A DNA stretch of 64,000 nucleotides, from NCBI GenBank assembly GCA_947498705.1, contig CANMLW010000012.1, forward strand, positions 62,001 to 126,000. Reading direction: 5' to 3'. A program made the position numbers and the translations under genes. Below, piece by piece: positions 45,183-54,371 of the stretch; the stretch's first letter is position 1, and the number at the start of each line of letters is the position of its first letter. The notes beneath the pieces are model-generated. The model saw only the letters and a program-made list of their open reading frames with translations. It searched no databases and had not been told where the DNA came from. This stretch comes from an uncultured Aquimarina sp. Its GTDB lineage: Bacteria; Bacteroidota; Bacteroidia; Flavobacteriales; Flavobacteriaceae.

Positions 45183-46052
45183 TTATTCAAAATCAATAAA
45201 ATTTGTTGGGTCTGTAGGATATCCATCTCTCCACAATTCAAAATGTAAATGAGGCCCCGTAGACAACTCGCCTGTAGAACCTGCCGTTGCAATTACCTGC
45301 CCCGCTCTTACCTGTTCTCCTTGTTGTTTGGTTAAAGAAGCATTATGCTTATATACAGTAAGCAAATTATTTCTGTGCTTTAGAATAATTACATGACCTG
45401 TCTCTGCTGTCCATTCAGAAAAAATTACAGTGCCAGAAGAGGCTGCTTTTACAGGGGTGTCTTTAGGAACCGCAATATCGATCCCATAATGCTTTTCATT
45501 AATATTATATTCAGAAGTTATATTTCCTTTTACCGGCGGAAATAAGGAAAAATCAGAATTTAGTTTTTCACTTTCAAATAAGTTATATTTATCTTCTTTA
45601 GATACTTCTTCCCGAAGCTGAATATCTTCTTCAGAAGGTTTAAGATCTATCTCTTCTGGGTTTAATTTTTGAGATTGTACTGCAGAATCTACATCAAACT
45701 CAACCGTTTTTACATCTCCTTTAAGGACTTTGCTAATAGAAGCATAGTATTGTTGATTTATGTGAATTACCGATTCTAAAGAATCTGTAGTAGTCACCAA
45801 TCTCGTTGCCTTAAGATTTAATGAAGTAGAAGAATATCCTGGTATATATTCTCTAAGAGGTGTAAACGCAATTAAAAAAATGGTTCCAGAAATTAATACT
45901 ATCGAAGTTATGGTAACCATTACAAATACATTAAGTCGATTCAATTTGAACGAAATTCGTTCTTCAAAAGTATCTTCGTTAAGAATTACCAAACGATACT
46001 TATTAAGTAATTTTCTGGTTATTTTCTTTTGTTCTTTTTTCTTTTTTGCCAT
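45183..46052 (-). CDS. Membrane-anchored M23 family metallopeptidase
   Basis: This 289-residue protein has a basic cytoplasmic N-terminus, one membrane span at about 41-63, a linker with helical potential and a C-terminal LytM/M23 domain. The zinc-site residues His188 and Asp192 (HYGID) and His268/His270 (GPHLHFELW) are all present, so it should be an active peptidoglycan endopeptidase in the periplasm. The MAKKKKEQKKITRKLL start is typical of Flavobacteriia M23 proteins. A TATATTTG element upstream may drive it and the GH3 and polysaccharide genes that follow. Confidence 0.93.
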   Translation of the reverse strand: MAKKKKEQKKITRKLLNKYRLVILNEDTFEERISFKLNRLNVFVMVTITSIVLISGTIFLIAFTPLREYIPGYSSTSLNLKATRLVTTTDSLESVIHINQQYYASISKVLKGDVKTVEFDVDSAVQSQKLNPEEIDLKPSEEDIQLREEVSKEDKYNLFESEKLNSDFSLFPPVKGNITSEYNINEKHYGIDIAVPKDTPVKAASSGTVIFSEWTAETGHVIILKHRNNLLTVYKHNASLTKQQGEQVRAGQVIATAGSTGELSTGPHLHFELWRDGYPTDPTNFIDFE

Positions 46053-46126
46053 AGTCTACAGCTACACTATTTTGCCTTTGTAAGCCTTTTAATAAGAACC
46101 CTTGATGCCTAAAGCGGGTTAAAAAG

Positions 46127-46134
46127 CAAATATA
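46127..46134 (-). promoter_or_regulatory. Promoter -7 element of the M23 gene
   Basis: The minus strand reads TATATTTG, fitting TAnnTTTG, 74 bp before the M23 start. No -33 box at the expected spacing is obvious. Confidence 0.4.
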
Positions 46135-46233
46135 CGTATTCTAACGATATGTAAACAGAACGTTTTTAACGGTCAAATGTTTGATCAAACGTTATTTTAA
46201 CTCCTAAAATCATGGTGTTTCGTCATTTCTTGC

Positions 46234-46241
46234 TAACTTTG
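46234..46241 (+). promoter_or_regulatory. Promoter -7 element of tatA
   Basis: TAACTTTG fits TAnnTTTG and lies 19 bp before the tatA start, leaving a very short leader. It is divergent from the M23 promoter about 100 bp away. Confidence 0.5.
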
Positions 46242-46260
46242 CACTCTAATTATAAAGATC

Positions 46261-46449
46261 ATGATGTTATCCAGTATATTTTTAGGAATGATTGGCCCTT
46301 GGCAAATTGCTCTAATTGTAGTGATTGTATTACTTTTATTTGGAGGAAAAAAAATTCCAGAATTAATGAGAGGCCTTGGTAGCGGTATCAAAGAATTTAA
46401 AGACGCTTCTAAAGAAGATGAAGATCCAAAAATTGACGAAAAAAAATAA
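46261..46449 (+). CDS. tatA: Twin-arginine translocase subunit TatA/TatE
   Basis: This 62-residue protein has one N-terminal membrane helix, the [20 protein letters not shown] motif with the essential Phe-Gly, an amphipathic helix and an acidic tail. TatA oligomers form the pore that moves folded proteins across the inner membrane; TatC is not in the window. The start could be either of two adjacent ATG codons. It is a single-gene unit with its own promoter and terminator. Confidence 0.95.
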   Translation: MMLSSIFLGMIGPWQIALIVVIVLLLFGGKKIPELMRGLGSGIKEFKDASKEDEDPKIDEKK

Positions 46450-46468
46450 TTTTTGATTCAAAACATAT

Positions 46469-46500
46469 AAAAAACCCAGTTCGTACGAACTGGGTTTTTT
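46469..46500. terminator. Bidirectional intrinsic terminator
   Basis: A fully self-complementary stem with core CCCAGTTCGTACGAACTGGG (46475-46494) is flanked by A6 and T6. It lies between convergent tatA and tex and can end both transcripts. Confidence 0.92.
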
Positions 46501-46545
46501 TATACTTCTTCAAATCATCTTTATTATAGATACTATCCCAAACAA

Positions 46546-48672
46546 TTAATCTATAAGGGATAACTGAATTCGTTTTCTTGCAATATCTACCTCGATCACA
46601 GTCACCATCAAATGTTGGTGCAATTGTACTACTGCATTTACATCGCTAATATATTCGTTGGCTAGTTTTGAGATATGCACCAAACCACTTTCTTTGATTC
46701 CTATATCCACAAAACAGCCAAAATTGGTAATGTTGTTTACAATACCTGGTAATTTCATTCCGGTTTTGATATCATCGATGGTCTTTACATTGGGATCAAA
46801 CTCAAAAACCGTTACTTTTTTTCTAGGATCTACTCCTGGCTTTTCTAACTCTTTTACAATATCTGTTAAAGTAGGTAGTCCCACCTCATCGGTAATATAT
46901 TGTTGCAACTTGATTTTTGAGATCGCTTCTTTGTTTCCTATCAGCTCACTAACAGGTACACCTGCTTCTTTTGCCATTTTAGAAACCAAACGATACCTTT
47001 CTGGATGTACCGCAGAATTATCCAAAGGGTTTTTAGGGCTTGTAATCCTTAAAAAGGCTGCAGCTTGTTCAAAAGCTTTTCCTCCTAATCGTGGTACTTT
47101 TTTTAATTCTTCTCGGGATTCTAACCCTCCTTTTTCTGATCGATATGCTACAATATTTTCTGCCAGTTTCTCTCCAATCCCAGAAACATAACTCAATAAA
47201 GGAACACTTGCAGTATTTACATTAATCCCAACACTGTTTACACAGCTCATCACTACAGTATCCAATTCATTTTTTAGTTTACCTTGATCTACATCGTGTT
47301 GGTATTGCCCTACTCCAATTGCTTTTGGATCAATTTTTACCAACTCTGCCAAAGGATCTGCCAATCTTCTACCTATCGATACCGCCCCTCGAACTGTAAC
47401 ATCATAACTGGGAAACTCTGCCCTTGCTATTTTGGAGGCAGAATAGACAGAAGCTCCGCTTTCGTTCACCATAAATACCTGAACGGCATTATCAAATGGA
47501 ATCTTTTTTATAAAAGCCTCTGTTTCTCTGGCTGCAGTGCCGTTACCAATTGCAATTGCTTCTATTTTATAAGCATTTGCAAGCGATCTAATTTTTTTGA
47601 TCGCTTCTGTGGTTTGTCGTTGTGGTGGATGAGGATATATATTTTCATTATGCAATAAATCTCCTTGCTGATCTAGACAAACTACTTTGCAACCCGATTT
47701 AAATCCAGGATCAAGTGCCAATATCCTTTTTTGCCCCAGCGGAGAAGCTAATAGTAGTTGCTTCAAATTTTGAGCAAATACTGTGATCGCTTTATCATCT
47801 GCTTTTTCTTTGGCAAGATTAAGCACCTCTGTAGATAAAGCAGGGGTTAATAATCGCTTATAAGCATCAGAAATAGCCAAAAACATATGATCTGTGCAAG
47901 CTTCGATATTGGTTTTGATCATTACATCATCGATAATATCAAGGGCATCATTTTCTGGTACAGAAATTTTTACCCGCACCACTTTTTCATTTTCGGCTCT
48001 TAAAATAGCCAGCAACCTGTGCGAAGGGCATTTATGCAATGGTTCGTCCCAATCAAAATACTGTAGATATTTTTGTGACTCTTCTTCGTCTTTTTTAGTT
48101 TTAATTACTGTAGAAGTAATCGCTGCTTTGCGTTGATACAGTCTTCTTAGTCTATTTCTAATTTTTTCGTCTTCGTTGATCCATTCTGCAATGATATCTC
48201 TTGCCCCTTGCAATGCCAATTCTTCTGTGGTAATCGTATCGTTTAGATATTTTGAAGCTACAAAAAGAATTTCTTCTTCTCTTTGTTGCATAATAGTTTT
48301 TGCCAACGGCTCTAAGCCTTGCTCTTTGGCGGCACTTGCTCTAGTCTTTCTCTTTTTCTTATAAGGTAGGTATAAATCTTCTACAAGAGTAAGAGTCTCT
48401 GCTCCTCGAATTTTATTTGTCAATTCTGGAGTAAGGGCTCCTTGCTCTTCGATACTAGCTAATACACTCTCTTTTCTTTTTTGCAAAACTTCAAAAGCAG
48501 TTTTATACTTTACAATCTCACCAATAGCCACCTCATCAAGATCACCAGTAGCTTCTTTACGGTACCTCGAGATAAACGGTATCGTGGCTCCGTCTTCTAG
48601 AAGAGCTACCGTTTTTGTGATTTGTTTTTCTGAAACAGGTATTTGCTTTGCTATAAAAGAAACAACATTCAT
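46546..48672 (-). CDS. tex: Tex family RNA-binding transcription accessory protein
   Basis: This 708-residue protein follows the complete Tex layout: helical N-terminal region, YqgF/RNase H-like domain (RILALDPGFKSGCKVV near residue 325), helix-hairpin-helix region (VNTASVPLLSYVSGIGEKLA near residue 490) and a C-terminal S1 RNA-binding domain (GIVNNITNFGCFVDIGIKES near residue 645). Tex proteins associate with RNA polymerase and RNA; the precise role in Bacteroidota is unsettled. Length is normal. It is a single-gene unit. Confidence 0.95.
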   Translation of the reverse strand: MNVVSFIAKQIPVSEKQITKTVALLEDGATIPFISRYRKEATGDLDEVAIGEIVKYKTAFEVLQKRKESVLASIEEQGALTPELTNKIRGAETLTLVEDLYLPYKKKRKTRASAAKEQGLEPLAKTIMQQREEEILFVASKYLNDTITTEELALQGARDIIAEWINEDEKIRNRLRRLYQRKAAITSTVIKTKKDEEESQKYLQYFDWDEPLHKCPSHRLLAILRAENEKVVRVKISVPENDALDIIDDVMIKTNIEACTDHMFLAISDAYKRLLTPALSTEVLNLAKEKADDKAITVFAQNLKQLLLASPLGQKRILALDPGFKSGCKVVCLDQQGDLLHNENIYPHPPQRQTTEAIKKIRSLANAYKIEAIAIGNGTAARETEAFIKKIPFDNAVQVFMVNESGASVYSASKIARAEFPSYDVTVRGAVSIGRRLADPLAELVKIDPKAIGVGQYQHDVDQGKLKNELDTVVMSCVNSVGINVNTASVPLLSYVSGIGEKLAENIVAYRSEKGGLESREELKKVPRLGGKAFEQAAAFLRITSPKNPLDNSAVHPERYRLVSKMAKEAGVPVSELIGNKEAISKIKLQQYITDEVGLPTLTDIVKELEKPGVDPRKKVTVFEFDPNVKTIDDIKTGMKLPGIVNNITNFGCFVDIGIKESGLVHISKLANEYISDVNAVVQLHQHLMVTVIEVDIARKRIQLSLID

Positions 48673-48706
48673 ATTCGTATAATTTTAGAATCGCTAAATA
48701 TACTAC

Positions 48707-48714
48707 CAAAATTA
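48707..48714 (-). promoter_or_regulatory. Promoter -7 element of tex
   Basis: The minus strand reads TAATTTTG, fitting TAnnTTTG, 34 bp before the tex start. Confidence 0.4.
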
Positions 48715-48753
48715 AAAGTTTATTTTATAAATCTTTTTAATTGTCAACAAACC

Positions 48754-48789
48754 AAAAAACTCCCATCTAATTGGGATCAGATAGGAGTT
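48754..48789 (-). terminator. Terminator of the T9SS subtilase gene
   Basis: On the minus strand AACTCCTATCT pairs with AGATGGGAGTT with one mismatch across a 10-base loop, followed by TTTTTT. It lies 31 bp downstream of the subtilase stop at 48821. Confidence 0.8.
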
Positions 48790-48820
48790 GATATTCTTGT
48801 TTTATATAATTGCTGCTTTT

Positions 48821-51800
48821 TTATTTTGCCATCATCACCTTTTTTATTTCTATATGCCCTCCATTTCGTTCAATTTTTAAAAGATAAAATCCTTGGGTCA
48901 TATCAACTACATCAAAAAACAACTGGTGTGTTCCTTTGGCAAGAAATGTATGGGTTAACTTTTTAGACAATCTACCATCGATAGAATACATGGTAATCTT
49001 AACCATCCCATTTGATTTTTGTGGTAATAATATCTCCATAGTATTGGTAATCGAATTAAGCCCCACCTTGGTACTTTCTAATCCCTCGAGCGCATCAATT
49101 TTTGCGGTAGCGCAAGGTGCTATAAACTCCCATGGGCCCCAGGGCCCACCTGTACCTGGTTCGTTATTTTGAGTCCACCACTTGTTTTCGTATATGTTTT
49201 CTTTATGTAAAACCTTTACACCACCTGATGAAGGGTAAATAGTAGCAGCATCCCAAGCCAAAATACCATTACAATCTCCTACTACCACTGGTTTTTCTAT
49301 AGAAATGCTAATTTCTGCACTGGCACTGGCATTCTTATCATCGGTAGCGGTTACTTTGATGATATAATTTCCATAATCAGAAGGTAACCAATTTATATTA
49401 TTTCCTACTGCCAATGAAGTACCATTCACCTCGAATTGAATACTTGCAATGCTACCATCTGGATCAGAAGCATTGGCAGACAATGTTATTGCTGATAATG
49501 TTTCTTGCTCAAACTGTTGTCCATCTGTGGGTTGTGCAATGACAACAACTGGAGGTTGATTATCTGTTATTTGTTTGATGCTGATGCTAATTTGATCTGT
49601 TGCAGTAGCTCCTTTATCATCGGTAACGGTTACTTTTATCGTCTGGTTTCCGAAAGATGTCGGTGTCCAATCAAGATTATTTCCTTGAGTCAAAGCAATT
49701 CCATTTACCTCAAACTGAATACTTGCAATGGTACCATCTGAGTCTGCTGCATTTGCCGATAGCATAATGGCTACAAGAGTTTCCTGATTAAATACCTGCC
49801 CATTAGTTGGTGAGCCAATCGTTACCGTAGGAGGGATATTACCCGAACCATTACAGGGATACAATTTTTTCCAGGCACTACTCACTCCTGGTTCTTGGTT
49901 TTGTGTCCAGTGCTTGTTCTCATAAATATGATTGTTATGAGCAACCAAGCTTCCTTCTACCCAAAAACTTGTGCTTGGATATACCTTATTGGGATCCCAG
50001 GGATCAAAATCACTACAAACAGGAGCCCCAGTAGTAAAAGTAACTATAGATGAATAATTAGAGTAAACATCACCATATATGGCTCTCATTCTTACCTCAT
50101 AAAGGGTTGCATCGGTAAGATACCTAAGCTTCCCAACATTATTTTCTCGAGGCAATAGTATTGTCCATGCTGATTCTTCAGACTTCCTATAGCTAATTTC
50201 ATATCCAGATGCATTTTCTATAGTATTCCAATTTACTGTAGCGTTGTTTCTTCTTTTTTCGGAAATATGAATATTTGAAGGTATTTGTGGATTGTTAAGA
50301 TCACTCCAAAATACTTTACGCTCAGAGTAGAGTGAGATTCCTGACGCATCCTTTGATTGCACCTGAAAAATATATTCTGTACCCTTGGTTAACCCTTTTA
50401 CATTATAAACGTTTGTAGTAATATCTGAAACTGTTATCCAATTGGGGCTTCCCGCCTTCTTGTATCGTATTTGATAACTATCTGCAGTCGTAATTTCATT
50501 CCATTTTACTTGAATACTGGTTTCAGTTCTGGTATCAAGGATAACATTTACCGGTATGTTTTCGAATTTGGCTGATAAGGATGCCCATGCATTTACCCTA
50601 CCAGCACCCAACTTATCGACATAGCCAGGATTAAGATGATCTATGGGATCTGCACTACCCTGAAGTAATGCTTTGACCTGGTCTGCTGTTAGTTTACCAT
50701 AACGATGTGATACCAATAACGCGGCTACCCCAGATACATGAGGTGCTGCCATCGATGTACCAGTAAGATATCCATAAGCATTGTTATGTATTGTACTTAA
50801 TATTCTAGTTTCTTTGGGGTCTCCTAATTTTCCTGCACCCCCAGGAGCAAATAACTCTCCCCAGGTACCATAATTAGAAAAACTGGATTTTTCATCTTTA
50901 TGATTTGTAGCTCCTACATGAAAAACAGCATCATAGGAGTCTGGATAAGAATCATTGTGCTCAAAACCATCATTTCCCATAGCAAAAACTACCAATCCTC
51001 CTGTCATGGCTTGATCGGGTCCCCCGGCATTAGCAATAAAATAATCTATCCCGGCTTTTGTAGCGGTAATATCGGCTTGACCAGTACTGGGGCCTAACGC
51101 CCAACTATTTTGCGAAATAACGGCCCCTTGATCTGCTGCATACACATAAGATTCTTCGATTCCTCCTCTTGGGCTCAATATCCCGCAAGTCATAATACGA
51201 ACTCCATCACCATTACCAGTACCCCCGGCAACTCCTGCTACGCCTATGCCATTATTGGTTTCTGCAGCAACTACACCTGCAACATGGGTACCATGTTCTT
51301 TACCTACAATGTTTCCTGTATCTACAGAAAAATTATATCCATGAATATCATCTATATATCCATTGTTATCATCATCAATCCCATTACCTGGTATTTCATT
51401 TTCATTTACCCACATATTCTTTTTTAAATCCGGGTGATCTACCTGTACTGGTTCATCCATAATAGCAACGATCACTCGAGGATCTCCTTTCTCGATCTCC
51501 CATGCTTTTTCTAATTGAATATCGCTACCAGGTGTGCCACCATTTTCTCCAATATTATTATAATGCCATTGTTTTGGATATTCCGGATCATTTGGGCTAT
51601 TGGTAAAATCAGAAGAACGTTCACTTTTGGGTAGCAATCTATTTTCTGAAATCGATATTGCTTTTGATCGATTTGTATAACCATCGGCATACTCAATTTT
51701 ATAGCGGGCATGGGCAACTTCTATAGGATACGATTTTTGATACAACTCGATCGCTTTATCGACGGTTATCGAAGCATCATAGATAATCTCATACCATAGG

Positions 51801-52126
51801 TGTAATCCAAATTTACGGTGTTTTTCTTCGAACTTACCCGCGGGACGAAACACTCGTTTCATAGTACTTACTCTAAGTTTTTTATTGCATTTATCTACTG
51901 TAGTCATTCCGGTTTTATAGTAACCTTCTTGTTTAGAAAAATACATCCCTTCTTTTTTGAAACCGTTTTTATGGGCCTTGTCCAAAATAGAGGTTTGTGA
52001 AGACGCAAATTTTACAATAACGACCCCCTTACGCTGCCCCTTGGCATTTATTTGTTCTTGTGCTATTAATGTTCCTAAAGAAAAAAGCAATAAGATGATG
52101 AGTGAAATTTTAAGTTGGTTTTTCAT
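48821..52126 (-). CDS. T9SS-secreted S8 (subtilisin-like) protease with FN3 and carbohydrate-binding modules
   Basis: This 1101-residue protein has a signal peptide (1-22), a propeptide-like region (about 30-185) and an S8 domain (about 200-520). The catalytic residues are Asp224, His278 (HGTHVAG) and Ser458 (GTSMAAPH), with oxyanion Asn385. The Asp lies in MDEPVQVDHPDL rather than the usual D-T/S-G. Two fibronectin III domains follow (523-605, 612-700), then a CBM5/12-like module (704-758), two Ig-like repeats (762-850, 858-943), a second CBM5/12-like module (952-1005) and a type A T9SS sorting domain (about 1024-1101, ending IEIKKVMMAK). It should be a secreted or surface protease that may bind insoluble polysaccharide such as chitin; binding is inferred. 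Confidence 0.93.
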   Translation of the reverse strand: MKNQLKISLIILLLFSLGTLIAQEQINAKGQRKGVVIVKFASSQTSILDKAHKNGFKKEGMYFSKQEGYYKTGMTTVDKCNKKLRVSTMKRVFRPAGKFEEKHRKFGLHLWYEIIYDASITVDKAIELYQKSYPIEVAHARYKIEYADGYTNRSKAISISENRLLPKSERSSDFTNSPNDPEYPKQWHYNNIGENGGTPGSDIQLEKAWEIEKGDPRVIVAIMDEPVQVDHPDLKKNMWVNENEIPGNGIDDDNNGYIDDIHGYNFSVDTGNIVGKEHGTHVAGVVAAETNNGIGVAGVAGGTGNGDGVRIMTCGILSPRGGIEESYVYAADQGAVISQNSWALGPSTGQADITATKAGIDYFIANAGGPDQAMTGGLVVFAMGNDGFEHNDSYPDSYDAVFHVGATNHKDEKSSFSNYGTWGELFAPGGAGKLGDPKETRILSTIHNNAYGYLTGTSMAAPHVSGVAALLVSHRYGKLTADQVKALLQGSADPIDHLNPGYVDKLGAGRVNAWASLSAKFENIPVNVILDTRTETSIQVKWNEITTADSYQIRYKKAGSPNWITVSDITTNVYNVKGLTKGTEYIFQVQSKDASGISLYSERKVFWSDLNNPQIPSNIHISEKRRNNATVNWNTIENASGYEISYRKSEESAWTILLPRENNVGKLRYLTDATLYEVRMRAIYGDVYSNYSSIVTFTTGAPVCSDFDPWDPNKVYPSTSFWVEGSLVAHNNHIYENKHWTQNQEPGVSSAWKKLYPCNGSGNIPPTVTIGSPTNGQVFNQETLVAIMLSANAADSDGTIASIQFEVNGIALTQGNNLDWTPTSFGNQTIKVTVTDDKGATATDQISISIKQITDNQPPVVVIAQPTDGQQFEQETLSAITLSANASDPDGSIASIQFEVNGTSLAVGNNINWLPSDYGNYIIKVTATDDKNASASAEISISIEKPVVVGDCNGILAWDAATIYPSSGGVKVLHKENIYENKWWTQNNEPGTGGPWGPWEFIAPCATAKIDALEGLESTKVGLNSITNTMEILLPQKSNGMVKITMYSIDGRLSKKLTHTFLAKGTHQLFFDVVDMTQGFYLLKIERNGGHIEIKKVMMAK

Positions 52127-52602
52127 GCATTGTTGGTTTTTGTCGACAAATCGACGGTTAGGTTTTAAAAATTCTACAAGTTTATATTGGTAGTATTAGT
52201 TATCCAGGTTGGGGGGACTACCTGACTGTAATTCATAAAAATAAACTTTTAACTTATTTAATATTTTTTGCCCTACCGGTTTTTAGAACAAAATCGTTTT
52301 TTTGCAGGCTTTTATTAAAAATTTCCATTCATCGGAAGAATCTGTTTAATTCATCCATAGAAATATTGCATTAAGCTAATTTCTATCACATTATACTCTT
52401 AATTGCTCTACTTTTATATCAAAGTTTTTGTAACATAGTTTTGTAGGGTGTATGATAGATTTGTCATACACCCTTTGGGTATTTCAGAAAGTAGATTAGG
52501 TTTTAGTTACGTTACAAGCTACTTAGAAGTGGTTCATGAATATTTTCTATTTTATTTCACTTATGTGTAAACCTAAAACAGGGTAAGATAATTGATGATG
52601 TT
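52127..52602. other. 476-bp intergenic region
   Basis: No coding frame is supported between the subtilase gene and the carboxypeptidase-regulatory-domain gene. It contains the inverted repeat at 52446-52473 and is otherwise AT-rich. No clear TAnnTTTG element for the subtilase gene was found. Confidence 0.55.
52446..52473. repeat. Inverted repeat, possible terminator of the upstream gene
   Basis: GGGTGTATGA (52446-52455) pairs perfectly with TCATACACCC (52464-52473) across an 8-base loop. It lies about 130 bp downstream of the gene at 52603-54186. Neither side has a good T-run, so factor-independent termination is uncertain. Confidence 0.5.
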
Positions 52603-54186
52603 CTAATTTTTAAGTGGGGTATTTAACCAATACTTAGAAAGGTCCTTAAAAGGGGCAATGGGTTGGCCTTTAAAAATAGGATTGTATTTGTTCATAAACA
52701 GAGTGTCCAAAGGCTTTCTTGATATTGCTTTAAGTTCTTGAACAAAAAACTCTCTAAATTGATAATAATCTTCAACCTCTTCTTTATCAATTATGTTTCC
52801 ATCGATATCTCTTATATTCTTTACTTTTAGACTTATATCATTGATAATCCCCTGATCTGACAATGCGTTTTTAGAATCTAAAGTCAATTTTTTATTAACA
52901 TACAATACAGCTTTCTTTTCCTTAACTTCAATTCTATCTATTTTTAATTTTGTGTTTTTATACTTTAATTTATAATTGGCCTTTTTTAGAGCATCTTCTA
53001 TGATAAAATTGTTGTTAAACATAAGTTCAAAACGCTCAAAAGTAATATTGTTTACGTTTTTCACAAATTTGATTTTGGCATCTGCCAGAGAAAATTTTGA
53101 AGGACGTCTAACGTTAAACGAATTACTTAAAGAAATATAATTGGGATACATTTTTCCTTTAATAAATTGATATTCTAACAAAATGTCATACAATAATCTA
53201 CCAATTTTTTTTCCATCCATTACGGATTTTTCACTTAACTCTTTTACTCTTATTTTATCATAAACTTGATATTGTAATTTATAAATCCTAAAGTTATCTT
53301 TGCTAACAAGTATTTTACCAATCACCCTAAAACCTTGAATTGTTTTATAAATTCCTATAGTGTAGAGAGGGGTATTATCAATATAAGTATCTGATAGCAA
53401 ACTTAATTCATGATTTTTGACAAAATCTACATTAAACTGATTTACAAAATCATAACTATTTACTATATAATTTCGAATAGCGTCATGTACCCTAAGAATA
53501 GTATACTCATTACCTCCTCTTGCAGTTAGGGTAGCACCTGAAATTACTTTTCTTTTTTTATCATAGGGCTTAGCGGCGATCGTATCTACAGTAAAATCTG
53601 TATTTTTTTTATACTTATATATTCTTGTTTGTGTTCCTTGCATGTCCAAAGTACCGAATCCAGGATCAAAAACTTCTAACAATGCTTCATTTAGGTTTAG
53701 ATACTTTTCTTCTTTCTTTTGATAATCTCTATAATAACCAACATAAGAAAATGGTCTGAAAGGGTAATTTTCTGGAATTTTTTCTATCGCTGATCTAATA
53801 ATTTCTGCTGCACTTTTTCGTTCCCTTTTTTTCTTTGTAACGATCAATACCTGATCCAATTCTTCGGTTTTTTCTTCTAAAGCAATTTGGTTAATTAAAT
53901 TTTTATTTAATTCTGATACCAATACCACTTTTGTCATAAAACCTATGGATGATATTTCCAGTTTCGTGTCTGAATTTTGAAGCTCTTGTGGTATTTTAAA
54001 GCTTCCATCATCATTTGAAATTAAACCTATATTCGTATCCTTGATACGAATAGTTGCGAAAGGAATTGCTTTATTATCGTTAGAGCTAACTACTTTACCT
54101 TGTATAAATTCATTTTCCTGGCCTACAATTATATTAACTTGAATAATAAAAGTTAGAAATAAAAATACTTTTAGAAATAGTTTCAT
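52603..54186 (-). CDS. Carboxypeptidase-regulatory-like domain protein
   Basis: This 527-residue exported protein has a signal peptide (1-22, ending IIVGQ) and a CarboxypepD_reg-like beta-sandwich at about 28-108 (IQGKVVSSNDNKAIPFATI, then SNDDGSFKI). The rest, including ENYPFRPFSYVGYYRDYQ, is mainly beta-strand and resembles the mid part of DUF5686-type proteins, but the protein is too short to carry that family's full outer-membrane barrel. No TonB plug or catalytic motif is seen. It probably resides in the periplasm or outer membrane; function is unknown. Confidence 0.75.
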   Translation of the reverse strand: MKLFLKVFLFLTFIIQVNIIVGQENEFIQGKVVSSNDNKAIPFATIRIKDTNIGLISNDDGSFKIPQELQNSDTKLEISSIGFMTKVVLVSELNKNLINQIALEEKTEELDQVLIVTKKKRERKSAAEIIRSAIEKIPENYPFRPFSYVGYYRDYQKKEEKYLNLNEALLEVFDPGFGTLDMQGTQTRIYKYKKNTDFTVDTIAAKPYDKKRKVISGATLTARGGNEYTILRVHDAIRNYIVNSYDFVNQFNVDFVKNHELSLLSDTYIDNTPLYTIGIYKTIQGFRVIGKILVSKDNFRIYKLQYQVYDKIRVKELSEKSVMDGKKIGRLLYDILLEYQFIKGKMYPNYISLSNSFNVRRPSKFSLADAKIKFVKNVNNITFERFELMFNNNFIIEDALKKANYKLKYKNTKLKIDRIEVKEKKAVLYVNKKLTLDSKNALSDQGIINDISLKVKNIRDIDGNIIDKEEVEDYYQFREFFVQELKAISRKPLDTLFMNKYNPIFKGQPIAPFKDLSKYWLNTPLKN

Positions 54187-54302
54187 TTTAAGTAGTAATT
54201 TTTATACCGATGTTGCTTTGGTAAGTTATAAAAAAAATAAACTCTGGTTTAAATGTTCTTCATGTTACAACAATACTATCTTTATTTTAAAACTAATCTA
54301 AC

Positions 54303-54332
54303 AAAAACCCCAAAGGTTTAAAACCTTTGGGG
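54303..54332 (-). terminator. Terminator of the DUF4837 gene
   Basis: A perfect 12-bp stem CCCCAAAGGTTT (54308-54319) with AAACCTTTGGGG (54321-54332) is followed on the minus strand by TTTTT. It lies 40 bp after the DUF4837 stop. Confidence 0.85.
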
Positions 54333-54371
54333 CTATATGCTTGTTTGATCTTTACTTAGAAATAAGTAATG

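Noticed and set aside
46658..47191. 177-codon open frame on the plus strand inside tex
   Set aside because: It is fully antisense to the well-supported tex gene, has no recognisable domain and is rich in Ser/Phe/Leu as expected from the reverse of Glu/Lys-rich codons.
52205..52224. Short inverted repeat CAGGT/ACCTG upstream of the subtilase gene
   Set aside because: Only 5 bp per arm, expected by chance in a region of this size.
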